A DNA stretch of 64,000 nt, from assembly GCF_001517405.1 (NCBI RefSeq), contig NZ_LN907827.1, positions 696,616 through 760,615 on the forward strand. The letters are read 5' to 3'. The position numbers and the translations under genes are program-made. This stretch comes from Duffyella gerundensis (GTDB lineage: Bacteria > Pseudomonadota > Gammaproteobacteria > Enterobacterales > Enterobacteriaceae). Under the pieces are notes generated by a model that ran no database searches, was not told where the DNA came from, and was given only the letters and a program-made list of their open reading frames with translations. Below, piece by piece: positions 36,301-44,253 of this stretch (position 1 is its first letter; each line of letters begins with the position of its first letter).

Positions 36301-36982
36301 AGTCACGTTCGCCCAGTGCGACCACCTTGCCCTGGCCATCGCCAAAAATCTGTACTTCCACATGGCGGGCATTGTCGATGCAGCGTTCCAGAAATACGCC
36401 TGCGTCGCTGAAAAACTGTTCGCCCAGGCGGCGCACGCTCTCCCAGGCAAGGGTCAGCGCCGCGGCATCTTCACAGCGGGTCAGGCCGATACCGCCGCCG
36501 CCCGCGGTGCTTTTCAGCATCACCGGATAGCCAATCTGTCCGGCGGCGGCAAGCGCCTCCGGCAGCGAATCGAGCAGCGCGGTGCCCGGCGTCATCGGCA
36601 CGCCCGCTGCCGCCGCCAGCTCACGGGCGCGGTGCTTCAGGCCAAACTCACCAATTTGCTGCGCGGTAGGACCAACAAAGGCGATACCCGCCTGCTCACA
36701 GGCATCGGCAAACGCCAGGCTTTCTGACAGAAAACCGTAGCCCGGCCAGATCGCCTCGGCACCGGTCTGGCGGGCGGCATCGAGGATTTTATCGATGCGC
36801 AAATAGCTGTCGCTGGCTTTGTCACCGCCGAGCGGCACGGCGATATCCGCCTCTTTAACGTGACGCGCATTGTGATCGACGCTGGAATAAACGGCCACGC
36901 TGGTGATGCCGAGGCGCTTCAGCGTACGAATGGCGCGGCAGGCGATCTCACCGCGGTTGGCGATCAATACGGTGCTAAACAT
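33365..36982 (-). CDS. uca: Urea carboxylase
   Basis: A 1205-residue biotin enzyme that uses ATP and bicarbonate to turn urea into allophanate. Domains: biotin carboxylase (about 1-450, with STAGGGGIGL ATP loop and EVNTRLQVEHPVTE), KipA-like carboxyltransferase half (about 465-780, starting VLQPGTWSSIQDYPGRTG), KipI-like half (about 830-1040), and a C-terminal biotinyl domain with EAMKM (biotin Lys near residue 1170). The order matches the carboxylase part of fungal urea amidolyase. Some relatives carboxylate guanidine instead; no guanidine-associated UAAP/DUF1989 genes or riboswitch are present, and urt genes adjoin, so urea is the likely substrate. It overlaps the upstream gene by 1 bp. Confidence 0.94.
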   Translation of the reverse strand: MFSTVLIANRGEIACRAIRTLKRLGITSVAVYSSVDHNARHVKEADIAVPLGGDKASDSYLRIDKILDAARQTGAEAIWPGYGFLSESLAFADACEQAGIAFVGPTAQQIGEFGLKHRARELAAAAGVPMTPGTALLDSLPEALAAAGQIGYPVMLKSTAGGGGIGLTRCEDAAALTLAWESVRRLGEQFFSDAGVFLERCIDNARHVEVQIFGDGQGKVVALGERDCSLQRRNQKVVEETPAPGLSAATRAALLASAVRLGEQVSYRSAGTVEYIWDPMHDAFFFLEVNTRLQVEHPVTEAVTGLDLVEQMLRVAAGEPIDWARLQQAPHGAAIEVRLYAEDPLKNFQPSPGILTAVSFPPDVRVDTGIDTGSAVSAFYDPLIAKLIVHAENRTAALAKMAQALAATQLHGIATNLDYLRQVITHDAFQQGNASTRLLDSFVARSPVVEVLQPGTWSSIQDYPGRTGYWDIGVPPSGPMDDFAFRLANRIVGNAVEAAGLEFTLQGPTLRFHSEALIALTGADCGARLDEEPVALWQPIAVRAGQTLQLGRAQTGCRGYLAVRNGFDVPLYLGSRATFALGEFGGHAGRTLRVADMLPISQPALAACTTPAPTDAPQPLDSALIPHYGDEWSIGVLYGPHGAPDFFTEASVDTFFASEWQVHYNSNRLGVRLVGPKPQWARADGGEAGLHPSNVHDCEYAIGAVNFTGDFPVILTRDGPSLGGFVCPVTIAKAELWKVGQVKPGDRIRFHPIGFEQAQALEQTHNQIVAQLKPVTMPTFATPTLTAQDGQSATLLASLPATATSPAVVYRQAGDSYVLIEYGENVLDLALRLRIWLLMKALNERAHPAILELAPGVRSLQIRYDSQQLAQPSLIALLLTLEQTLGDVSTMKVPSRIVWMPMAFEDSATLGAVERYRETVRASAPWLPNNVDFIQRINGLASRDAVRDILFDASYLILGLGDVYLGAPCAVPIDPRHRLLSSKYSPARTFTAEGTVGIGGMYMCIYGMDSPGGYQLVGRTLPIWNTFLKNGQFSADQPWLLRFFDQVRFYPVSETELATLRDDFREGRAAIRIEETTFDFAAHNAFLAEHAADISDFRARQAIAFAEEVQLWTEEEPEALLAAAPADALPDEMDALQVSADISGNIWKVLVKPGDRVAAGDTLIVVEAMKMELAIAAPQAGQVRRIACQAGRPVTPGDALLWLDV

Positions 36983-38781
36983 CAGTGCGTCTCCCTCTGA
37001 GCCAGCCAGTTACGCCAGCCGCCAAAATGTGTGATTTCCGTGGCCTCACTCAGCGCCGCCGGTTCGCAAATAAAGCCTTTTACCTGACGACCATCGGCCA
37101 ACTGCAGCGTGCCAATGCCGAGAGGTGTGGGGATCTCCTCAACAAATTCACCAAAGCGGGCCAGCGGCATATCCCACAACTCCACGGTAATCGCGCCGCC
37201 GGTCTCCGCCCGCATCAGGCCCGGCTTGAGTATCGGGCCGCTGGTCAGTGCATACAGGCGATAGCGTGCGGCGGTGGTGGTCTCCTCCACCCGCACGGCG
37301 TCGCGGGTGGTGAGCTGGAAATTGAGCGGCATGCCGGTGAGATGCGCACCGACCACCGCCAGCCGCACGTGCTGTGGCGAGGGCGGCAGGGCGGCAGGAC
37401 GCTGTGCAGGCGGCGCCTGGCCGGTGGCGCCCAGCGGCAGCGCCATCTGCTGCTGCCAGCGCAGGCCAAAGTCCGCCAGCGCGCGATCGTGCCAGGCGGG
37501 CGCGATTAACGTGATGCCTGCGGGCAGGCCGTCGTCGCGGAAACCGGCCGGTAGCGCCAGCGCCGAGAGGTCGGCGAGGTTAGTGAAATTGGTGTAGGTG
37601 CCAAAATGTGAGTTATAGAGGATCGGCTCCTGCGCCATCTCCGCCAGCGTATGGATGGTCGGCGAGGTGGGCACGATCAGGGCAGCAAACTGCGCCAGCG
37701 TTTGCTGAATCTGGCGCGCCAGATCGGCACGCTGATATTCCGCCTGCCAGGCATCGACCGCGCTGTACTGCAGGCCGCTGGCGACAATCGATCGCACCAC
37801 CGGATCCATCTCTTCCGGCTGCTGCAGCATATGACCCACCGCCGCGGTGCGCTCGGCGACCCACGGGCCAAAATAGAGCTGCTCCGCCAGCTGATGAAAG
37901 GCGTGCATATCAATCGGGTGCAGGGTGGCGCCAAGCGCGGTGAGGGCGGCGAGCGCGCGTTCCCAGGCCGCCTGCGCCTGGTTATCGCCAAAAAATTGCG
38001 GACTGGCGGGAATGGCAAAGGCTGGACTGGTGGGCAGCGCGGCGGGCGCGGTAGCCGGATCGTGACGCGAATAGCCGTCCGCGCTGTCATAGCCGCCAGC
38101 GAGCGTCGCCACCTGCCAGGCATCTTCCACGGTGAGCGCGAAGATGGAGAGCGTATCGTTCAGGCGGCAGGCGGGCACCACGCCACGCGCAGAGAGCCAG
38201 CCCTTGGTGGGTTTCAGGCCAACGATGTTGTTAAAGCCTGCTGGCACGCGTCCTGAACCTGCCGTGTCAGTTCCCAGCGAAAAGGCGACCAGACCGCGCG
38301 CCAGCACTGACGCGGAACCGGAGCTGGATCCGCCGCTGACGTACGCCGGGTTGAAGGTGTTTTTCACCGCGCCGAACGGCGAGCGGGTCCCCACCAGTCC
38401 GGTGGCAAACTGATCGAGGTTGGTTTTGCCGATCACCACCGCGCCCGCGGCTTTGAGCTGCGCTACGGCAAAGGCGTCGGTCTCGGCGATATAGCGAAAG
38501 GCCGGGCAGGCGGCGGTGGTCGGCCAGCCCGCCACATCAATATTGTCTTTCACCGCAAACGGCACGCCAAACAGCGGCAGCGCATCGGGATCCTGCCGGT
38601 AACGCGCGATCAGCGGCGTAAGCTGCTCCTGCAACTGCGCCGGTGTTGCCAGCCAGAGCCAGGCATTATCAGAGAGGGAAAGCGCGGCGAGGTGCGCTTC
38701 CAGCGTCGGAAAGATGCGCTCTGCATCCTGCTGATAGTGCTGCTGCCAGGCCTGCAGCGTGAAGCCGAATGTCGATGCCAT
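36982..38781 (-). CDS. atzF: Allophanate hydrolase
   Basis: A 599-residue amidase-signature enzyme that hydrolyses allophanate to ammonia and CO2. The Ser-cisSer-Lys site is visible: the Lys in FAVKDNID, and GGSSSGSA and GTDTAGSGRVPAG with the serines. A C-terminal domain (about 450-599) typical of allophanate hydrolases (AtzF/DUR1) removes the carboxy intermediate. It is the first gene of the operon, 30 bp from the predicted sigma-54 transcription start. The SD before the ATG at 38781 is weak (GGAA, about 9 bp away). Confidence 0.93.
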   Translation of the reverse strand: MASTFGFTLQAWQQHYQQDAERIFPTLEAHLAALSLSDNAWLWLATPAQLQEQLTPLIARYRQDPDALPLFGVPFAVKDNIDVAGWPTTAACPAFRYIAETDAFAVAQLKAAGAVVIGKTNLDQFATGLVGTRSPFGAVKNTFNPAYVSGGSSSGSASVLARGLVAFSLGTDTAGSGRVPAGFNNIVGLKPTKGWLSARGVVPACRLNDTLSIFALTVEDAWQVATLAGGYDSADGYSRHDPATAPAALPTSPAFAIPASPQFFGDNQAQAAWERALAALTALGATLHPIDMHAFHQLAEQLYFGPWVAERTAAVGHMLQQPEEMDPVVRSIVASGLQYSAVDAWQAEYQRADLARQIQQTLAQFAALIVPTSPTIHTLAEMAQEPILYNSHFGTYTNFTNLADLSALALPAGFRDDGLPAGITLIAPAWHDRALADFGLRWQQQMALPLGATGQAPPAQRPAALPPSPQHVRLAVVGAHLTGMPLNFQLTTRDAVRVEETTTAARYRLYALTSGPILKPGLMRAETGGAITVELWDMPLARFGEFVEEIPTPLGIGTLQLADGRQVKGFICEPAALSEATEITHFGGWRNWLAQRETH

Positions 38782-38791
38782 AATCGGGGTT

Positions 38792-38811
38792 CCATCTGGT
38801 ATACAAGATGG
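38792..38811. promoter_or_regulatory. Predicted GntR operator of the urea operon
   Basis: A 20-bp palindrome with a single mismatched pair (arms CCATCT and AGATGG around core GTATAC). TNGTATACNA-like cores are common operators of FadR/FCD-type GntR proteins. It would cover about +1 to +20 of the sigma-54 transcript. Confidence 0.65.
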
Positions 38812-38821
38812 GATTCAACAG

Positions 38822-38837
38822 AGCAAAGGCTGTGCCA
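38822..38837 (-). promoter_or_regulatory. Sigma-54 promoter of the urea operon
   Basis: On the minus strand TGGCACAGCCTTTGCT fits the -24/-12 consensus TGGCACR-N4-TTGCW at every defined position, with correct GG-to-GC spacing. The predicted start of transcription is near 38811, 30 bp before the allophanate hydrolase ATG. RpoN-dependent promoters are typical of nitrogen-limitation genes. Confidence 0.82.
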
Positions 38838-38899
38838 TATTTATAATGCGTTGAATATTATTGAATAAATCTCACCCATAAGTTTTTGTGATGCTTTTT

Positions 38900-38938
38900 T
38901 GCACAGTGATAGCGCGACGCATGAACGATCGCGGTGCG
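38900..38938. promoter_or_regulatory. Two NtrC-like sites upstream of the sigma-54 promoter
   Basis: Site A (38922-38938) has a good GGTGC half and 9 of 12 defined matches to TGCACC-N5-GGTGCA. Site B (38900-38916) has a perfect TGCAC half and a weaker second half. Their centres are near -119 and -97 from the predicted start and 22 bp apart (two helical turns), a usual layout for an NtrC enhancer. Each site alone is only moderate. Confidence 0.45.
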
Positions 38939-39048
38939 TCGGGCGTGACAGGTAAATTTTCTTCAGGACATGGCAAGAGGTCAGTCCCCTGGTTAGCATG
39001 AAGGGAGCCAGGCATGCAGTCGGGCAGTGCGACAAAGAGGAGATGCAA

Positions 39049-40968
39049 GTGGAGAAGTGGCATTATTGGATGGCCGGCGTGTGCCTGATGAGCGTAACAG
39101 GCAGTGCTTTTGCCGATTCCCTCAATGAACAACGCGAACGTTATCAGCAAATCAAACAGGCCTGGGATAACAAACAGATGGATACCGTGCAACAGATGTT
39201 GCCGGGCCTGCAGGACTATCCGCTTTATCCTTATCTCGAATATCGCCTGCTGTCGCAGAATCTGGACAATGAAACCAGCCTGGCAGTCAGCAACTTTATC
39301 CGCCGTTATCCTACGCTGCCGCCGGTGCGCACGCTCTCTTCGCGCTTTGTGAACGAACTGGCGCGCCGCCAGGACTGGAGCGGTTTGTTGGCCTTCAGCC
39401 CGACCGAGCCGGAGCCGGTTGCCGCGCACTGCAACTGGTATTACGCCAAATGGGCCACCGGCCAGCAGCAGGTCGCCTATGATGCGGCTAAGACCATCTG
39501 GCTGCGCGGCACCGCCTTGCCCGCCGAGTGTGACAAGCTGTTCAGCGTCTGGCAGGCCACCGGCGATCTCTCGCCTATTACCACGCTGGCGCGTATGCGG
39601 CTGGCGATGGAAAAGGGCAACGACAGCCTGGTGATTGCGCTGGCGAAAACCCTGCCTGCGGATTATCAAACCATGGCGGCGGCGTTAACGACGCTGCAAA
39701 ACGATCCGCAAACCGTCGGCACCTTCGCCACCAGCGTTGGACCAACCGACTTCACGCGCCAGGCCACCAGCATCGCCTTTACCCGCCTGGCGCGTCAGGA
39801 TGTGGTCAATGCGCAGGCGCTGATTCCGCTGCTGGTGAAGGCGCAGAAGATGAGCGACAGCGACGCGCAGGGGCTGAAAGATGCCGTCGCCTGGCGGCTG
39901 ATGGACAACGATGTCACGCCTGAGCAGGCGCGCTGGCGTGACAATGTCATCATGAGCAGCGAATCGACTTCGCTACTGGAACGCCGGGTACGTATGGCGC
40001 TGGGCAATAACGATCGGCGCGGCATGAACACTTGGATCGCCCGTCTGCCGGTTGAGGCAAAAGAGAAAGATGAGTGGCAATACTGGCAGGCCGATCTGCT
40101 GATCGAGCGCGGCCGCAAAGAGGAAGCGAACGAGATCCTGCGTAAGCTGATGCAGTCACGCGGCTTCTATCCGATGGTCGCCGCGCAACGGCTGGGGGTT
40201 GATTATCCGCTGCAGATCAACGAGGCGCCGCGTCCGGACGGTTCGGTCGGGCAGGGCGCAGAGATTGCCCGCGTACGCGAGCTGATGTACTGGGAGATGG
40301 ATAACCTGGCGCGCAGTGAGTGGGTCAGGCTGATCGCCAGTAAAACGCCGTCCCAGCAGCAGATGCTGGCGCGTTATGCGCTGGAGCGCGGCTGGTGGGA
40401 TCTCAGCGTGCAGGCGACCATCAGCGGCAAGCTGTGGAATAACCTGCGCGAGCGCTTCCCGCTGGCCTATCAGGATCAGTTTGCCCGTGCGACCGCAGGT
40501 AAGCGCGTGCCGCAGAGCTATGCGATGGCAATTGCGCGTCAGGAGAGCGCATGGAACCCGAAAGCGCGTTCACCGGTGGGCGCCAGTGGCCTGATGCAGG
40601 TGATGCCCGCCACGGCGACGCATACGGTGAAAATGTTCAATATTCCCGGCTATGTTAACAGCGGCCAGCTGCTGGAGCCGCAGACCGGCATCCAGATTGG
40701 CACGCAGTATCTCGATTACGTCTATCAGCAGTTTGATGAGAACCGTATTTTCTCCTCGGCCGCCTACAACGCCGGACCGTCGCGCGTGCGCAGCTGGCTG
40801 GGAAAAAGTGCCGGACGGCTGGATGCGGTGGCGTTTATCGAAACCATTCCCTTCTCAGAAACGCGTGGCTATGTAAAAAACGTGCTCGCTTACGATGCCT
40901 ATTATCGTTATCTGATGGGTCAACCCGACAAGCTGATTGCTGACCACGAGTGGAATCGCCGTTACTGA
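39049..40968 (+). CDS. slt: Soluble lytic murein transglycosylase Slt70
   Basis: A 639-residue periplasmic enzyme that cleaves peptidoglycan between MurNAc and GlcNAc to form 1,6-anhydro-muropeptides. A signal peptide (to about ...SAFADS) is followed by the long alpha-superhelical U and L domains, then a lysozyme-like catalytic domain from about residue 470 with RQESAWNPKARSPVGASGLM (catalytic Glu) and AYNAGPSRV. The GTG at 39049 is chosen because the GAGGAG SD lies 6 bp before it; the ATG at 39043 abuts the SD and an ATG at 38998 lacks family similarity. Confidence 0.93.
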   Translation: MEKWHYWMAGVCLMSVTGSAFADSLNEQRERYQQIKQAWDNKQMDTVQQMLPGLQDYPLYPYLEYRLLSQNLDNETSLAVSNFIRRYPTLPPVRTLSSRFVNELARRQDWSGLLAFSPTEPEPVAAHCNWYYAKWATGQQQVAYDAAKTIWLRGTALPAECDKLFSVWQATGDLSPITTLARMRLAMEKGNDSLVIALAKTLPADYQTMAAALTTLQNDPQTVGTFATSVGPTDFTRQATSIAFTRLARQDVVNAQALIPLLVKAQKMSDSDAQGLKDAVAWRLMDNDVTPEQARWRDNVIMSSESTSLLERRVRMALGNNDRRGMNTWIARLPVEAKEKDEWQYWQADLLIERGRKEEANEILRKLMQSRGFYPMVAAQRLGVDYPLQINEAPRPDGSVGQGAEIARVRELMYWEMDNLARSEWVRLIASKTPSQQQMLARYALERGWWDLSVQATISGKLWNNLRERFPLAYQDQFARATAGKRVPQSYAMAIARQESAWNPKARSPVGASGLMQVMPATATHTVKMFNIPGYVNSGQLLEPQTGIQIGTQYLDYVYQQFDENRIFSSAAYNAGPSRVRSWLGKSAGRLDAVAFIETIPFSETRGYVKNVLAYDAYYRYLMGQPDKLIADHEWNRRY

Positions 40969-40971
40969 GTG

Positions 40972-41001
40972 TGCTATCCTTCCGTACTCGCTAACGAGTA
41001 C
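40972..41001 (+). promoter_or_regulatory. trpR promoter (-10) and TrpR operator
   Basis: An extended -10 (TGCTATCCT, 40972-40980) is followed by a TrpR operator at 40984-41001 that matches GTACTAGTTAACTAGTAC at 15 of 18 positions. The palindrome is perfect over 10-bp arms (40981-40990 and 40995-41004). The predicted start of transcription falls in the operator, giving autoregulation by tryptophan-bound TrpR. Confidence 0.78.
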
Positions 41002-41012
41002 GGAAGCCCTTC

Positions 41013-41339
41013 ATGATCCCAGCATCTTTATCTGACGACCCACAAAGCAACGACGACTGGCTGCGTTTTATCACGCTGCTGCAGCGCGCGTTTGAGCAGG
41101 ATTTGCAGCTGCCGCTGTTGCAACTGATGATGACGCCTGACGAGCGCGAGGCGCTGGGCACCCGACTGCGGATTATTGAGGAGTTGATGCGTGGTGAGAT
41201 GAGCCAGCGTGAGCTGAAAAGTGAGCTGGGCGCCGGTATCGCAACCATTACCCGTGGCTCAAACAGTTTGAAAACCGCGCCACCCGCGTTGAAAAGCTGG
41301 CTGGAGGCGCAGTTGCTGAACGGATCAGATAAGATCTGA
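41013..41339 (+). CDS. trpR: Trp operon repressor TrpR
   Basis: A 108-residue all-helical repressor, the same length as E. coli. The [26 protein letters not shown] and the preceding [16 protein letters not shown] segment ([12 protein letters not shown]) are strongly conserved. With tryptophan it represses trp, aroH and its own gene. The start is next to the SD GGAAG, which is part of the operator palindrome. Its last 15 bp overlap the convergent yjjX gene. Confidence 0.96.
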   Translation: MIPASLSDDPQSNDDWLRFITLLQRAFEQDLQLPLLQLMMTPDEREALGTRLRIIEELMRGEMSQRELKSELGAGIATITRGSNSLKTAPPALKSWLEAQLLNGSDKI

Positions 41340-41867
41340 GTCGATCGTTTTCATCTGGTAAAGCGGATGATGAAACGGGCTGAGCGCGAGAATCAGCGCC
41401 TGATGATAGACGCTGCTGCGACTGAGCAGGCCTTTCGTAAACGCACCGATGGCGCCGCCCTGATGCTTGATGTTGGCCACGCCGGTCAGCCGCGCCATCT
41501 CATCGCCCAGTTCACGTCCCTGTGCGATGCCGCTGAGCACCACCGGCGGCAGCACAAAGCTGGCGGAACGCGATTCACCGCGCTGTTTGTGATCTTCAAT
41601 CACCATCCAGGCGAATGCAGTATCCTCTTCAATACCGGCCTCAATGGCTACCCAAAAATCGGCTTCCGGGCGCACCTGACGTGCATTCATCACACGCTGG
41701 CGTGCGCCAGTTCTCGTTTCCAGGTTGGTAAGCGGCTGGGCGGCGACGCCGCTATCGACCTCGACGCCTTCAATATGGCAGGATGCCTCGCCGAAAACGT
41801 CGTTGAATGCCTGAGCTATTGCACTAATTTTCGCCGGGTTTTTGGTGGCAGCGACAACATGGTACAT
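41325..41867 (-). CDS. yjjX: Inosine/xanthosine triphosphatase YjjX
   Basis: A 180-residue NTPase of the YjjX/Maf-like fold that hydrolyses ITP and XTP and so protects nucleotide pools from oxidised purines. The N-terminal [14 protein letters not shown] is the nucleotide-binding segment. It is slightly longer than E. coli YjjX (about 170). SD AAGGAA. It is convergent with trpR (15-bp overlap) and divergent from gpmB. Confidence 0.93.
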   Translation of the reverse strand: MYHVVAATKNPAKISAIAQAFNDVFGEASCHIEGVEVDSGVAAQPLTNLETRTGARQRVMNARQVRPEADFWVAIEAGIEEDTAFAWMVIEDHKQRGESRSASFVLPPVVLSGIAQGRELGDEMARLTGVANIKHQGGAIGAFTKGLLSRSSVYHQALILALSPFHHPLYQMKTIDSDLI

Positions 41868-41977
41868 AATAAGGCAGTTCCTTTTAAGTGATCGTGGTGC
41901 TGAAAGTCGCCGGCCAGCAGACGCTGAAACCTGGGGCCACCTTCAGAAAATTTGACGCAGTATAACGGAAAAAAAGC

Positions 41978-42625
41978 ATGCTACAGGTCTATCTTGTTCG
42001 CCACGGAGAAACGGTATGGAATGCGGCTCGCCGTATTCAGGGGCAATCTGACAGCGCGCTCACCGCAAAAGGTGAACATCAGGCGAAGCAGGTTGGTGAA
42101 CGGGTAAAAACCCTGGGCATTACCCATGTGATTTGCAGCGATCTGGGGCGCACGCAGCGCACCGCGGAGATCATTGCCGACGCCTGCGGCTGTAGCGTGA
42201 CGCTCGATCCTCGCCTGCGCGAGCTCAATATGGGCGTGCTGGAACAGCGTCCGCTCGATGGCCTGAGCGAAGAGGAAGAGCGCTGGCGTAAAGCGCTGGT
42301 GGATGGCACCGAAGGCGGTCGCATTCCACAGGGCGAATCGATGACCGAGCTGGCCACGCGCATGCACGCGGCGCTGAACGCCTGCCTCGATCTGCCTGCG
42401 GGCAGCCGTCCGCTGCTGGTGAGCCACGGCATGGCGTTGGGCGCGCTGGTGAGCACTATTCTGGGCCTGCCTGCGCACGCGGAACGCCGGTTGCGACTGC
42501 GCAACTGTTCGATTTCACGCGTCGATCATCAGCAAAGTGCCTGGCTGGCAGAGGGATGGATTGTGGAAACTGCGGGCGATGTGTCGCATCTGGATGCACC
42601 CGCTCTCGACGAGCTGCAGCGCTAA
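41978..42625 (+). CDS. gpmB: Phosphoglycerate mutase-like phosphatase GpmB
   Basis: A 215-residue histidine phosphatase-superfamily protein, the same length as E. coli GpmB/YtjC. The catalytic motif is VRHGETVWN (His near residue 9) and the second His is in LLVSHGMALG. It is named for phosphoglycerate mutase, but the family member in E. coli is not the main mutase and may be a phosphatase of other substrates. Confidence 0.92.
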   Translation: MLQVYLVRHGETVWNAARRIQGQSDSALTAKGEHQAKQVGERVKTLGITHVICSDLGRTQRTAEIIADACGCSVTLDPRLRELNMGVLEQRPLDGLSEEEERWRKALVDGTEGGRIPQGESMTELATRMHAALNACLDLPAGSRPLLVSHGMALGALVSTILGLPAHAERRLRLRNCSISRVDHQQSAWLAEGWIVETAGDVSHLDAPALDELQR

Positions 42626-42638
42626 AAGTGGCAAAGCG

Positions 42639-42655
42639 GGCCGGGAATCCCGGCC
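42639..42655. terminator. Hairpin between gpmB and rob
   Basis: A 7-bp GC stem (42639-42645 with 42649-42655), 3-nt loop, between convergent genes. No U-run, so it is only a candidate bidirectional terminator. Confidence 0.4.
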
Positions 42656-42668
42656 TGTAGTGCCCGCG

Positions 42669-43550
42669 TCAGGCCGTTTGCGGCTGACGGATTGGAATCA
42701 GGTATTCGCAGCGCACGTCGACCGGCGGCTCAGCAAGCTTCTTGCCGCCGTGCGTATAAAAGCGCTCGATATCCTGACCGTAACGACGGGTTAATCCCAG
42801 CGTCGGCATCGACGTGCCGTACAGCAGCAGAATGAACTCCTGCAATTCAGTGCGCGGACCTTCGTAGGTAAACTGCACATAATCGCCCGCTTCTAACAGC
42901 ACCGACTGATTCGACTGCATGCTGTTCGCCAGCTGATCGGCAGGCACCGCAGTGGTGTACAGGATCTCCTGCTCATCATCTTTCTCCTGACTGGCGCGTA
43001 CCTGATGCAGGCCATAAAGCACCGGTGGCACCCGATCGGTTTCAGTAAGAAATTGCTTCCAGAAGTGCAGGCGCATTTCGTCACGAAAGCGCGAGATCTG
43101 TTCCAGCGTGCAGCTGTAACTTTGCGTTTGTCCTACCAGCAGGGTTTCCGGCAGGGTGACAAACGTCGGCTCGGGCAGCGTGGAATCATCCAGACGAATC
43201 GGCGGGCGAATGCCAAATGAATTCCATTCGGACGCGCGGCGATACCATGCGGGCGTCTGCGCAAACTGTTTTTTGAAGGCACGTGTGAACGTTTGCTGTG
43301 AATCAAAGCGGTATTGCAGGGCAATGTCCAGAATAGGGCGGCTGGTCAGACGAAGCGCAACGGCGGCTTTAGACAGACGACGCGCGCGGATATAAGCGCC
43401 AATCGCATGCGTCGTGACATCCTTGAACATTCTTTGCAAATGCCACTTGGAGTAACCTGCTTTCGCTGCCACATTATCCAGTGATAGCGGTTGATCCAGA
43501 TGGCTCTCCAGCCAGACAAGCAAATCGCGAATGATACCGGCTTGGTCCAT
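42669..43550 (-). CDS. rob: Right origin-binding protein Rob
   Basis: A 293-residue AraC/XylS-family activator (E. coli 289) of the SoxS/MarA/Rob regulon for resistance to antibiotics, solvents and superoxide. The N-terminal DNA-binding domain (about 1-105) has two HTHs (LDNVAAKAGYSKWHLQRMF and the second around FDSQQTFTRAFKKQF). The C-terminal GyrI-like domain (about 120-290) binds ligands and sequesters the protein. Confidence 0.95.
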   Translation of the reverse strand: MDQAGIIRDLLVWLESHLDQPLSLDNVAAKAGYSKWHLQRMFKDVTTHAIGAYIRARRLSKAAVALRLTSRPILDIALQYRFDSQQTFTRAFKKQFAQTPAWYRRASEWNSFGIRPPIRLDDSTLPEPTFVTLPETLLVGQTQSYSCTLEQISRFRDEMRLHFWKQFLTETDRVPPVLYGLHQVRASQEKDDEQEILYTTAVPADQLANSMQSNQSVLLEAGDYVQFTYEGPRTELQEFILLLYGTSMPTLGLTRRYGQDIERFYTHGGKKLAEPPVDVRCEYLIPIRQPQTA

Positions 43551-43747
43551 ATAACTTCCTCATAGTACTCAGTTTGGCGCAGGTAGGACGATCGGACGAA
43601 TGATAGCACTAAATGCGCAGGGTGATGCGGCAGTTTTGTTTGTTTGATTGTGCTATATCATGGCGAGCTGATTACAGCGCAGGTAAGGCAATGTGAACAG
43701 AGCAGACACCTTATAACGGCATTAATTCTTTTGGCAATGGTAACAGT

Positions 43748-44221
43748 ATGAAATTAAAAAATGCACTGGCCCTCTCGCTGCTCGCGCTCTCAGCGTGTGC
43801 TGCTCAGGCGGAAGAAGTGGGTTCGGTTGACACGGTATTTAAGATTTTTGGCCCGGACCACAAAATTGTGGTTGAGGCGTTTGACGATCCCGACGTGAAG
43901 AACGTGACCTGCTATATCAGCCGGGCAAAAACCGGCGGCATCAAAGGGGGGTTGGGTCTGGCAGAAGATACCGCTGACGCCGCCATTTCCTGTCAGCAGG
44001 TTGGACCGGTGACGCTGAGCGATAAGATTGCGCAGGGTAAAGCCGAAGGCGAAGTGGTGTTTAAAAAGCGCACCTCGCTGGTGTTTAAAAAGCTGCAGGT
44101 GGTACGCTTTTTTGACCAGAAGCGTCATGCGCTGATCTATCTCAGCTATTCCGACCGTGTGGTAGATGGATCGCCGAAAAATGCGCTCAGCGCGGTGCCA
44201 ATCATGCCGTGGCGTGAATAA
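43748..44221 (+). CDS. creA: CreA family protein
   Basis: A 157-residue secreted protein, the same length as E. coli CreA. The signal peptide covers about 1-21 (ending ACAAQAEE), and [22 protein letters not shown] is a family hallmark with the conserved Cys. Function unknown. In E. coli creA is followed by creBCD; here a terminator and arcA follow at once, so the CreBC sensor pair is missing from the locus. Confidence 0.93.
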   Translation: MKLKNALALSLLALSACAAQAEEVGSVDTVFKIFGPDHKIVVEAFDDPDVKNVTCYISRAKTGGIKGGLGLAEDTADAAISCQQVGPVTLSDKIAQGKAEGEVVFKKRTSLVFKKLQVVRFFDQKRHALIYLSYSDRVVDGSPKNALSAVPIMPWRE

Positions 44222-44226
44222 CAGTT

Positions 44227-44253
44227 AAAAAAAACGCCCGCGGGCGTTTTTTT
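44227..44253. terminator. Bidirectional terminator between creA and arcA
   Basis: A 6-bp CG stem (44235-44240 with 44241-44246; the A/T tracts extend the pairing), with a seven-plus A-run on the left and a T-run on the right, so it can end both creA and arcA transcripts. It overlaps the arcA stop. Confidence 0.85.

Noticed and set aside
38840..38872. IHF site between the NtrC-like sites and the sigma-54 promoter
   Set aside because: The stretch is AT-rich with a repeated TTGAATA, but neither strand gives a good match to WATCAA-N4-TTR, so I only note that it may be bendable.
38782..39048. Guanidine (ykkC-type) riboswitch upstream of the carboxylase operon
   Set aside because: The predicted leader is only about 30 nt, and I see no conserved guanidine riboswitch sequence; the region is instead explained by the sigma-54 promoter and palindrome.
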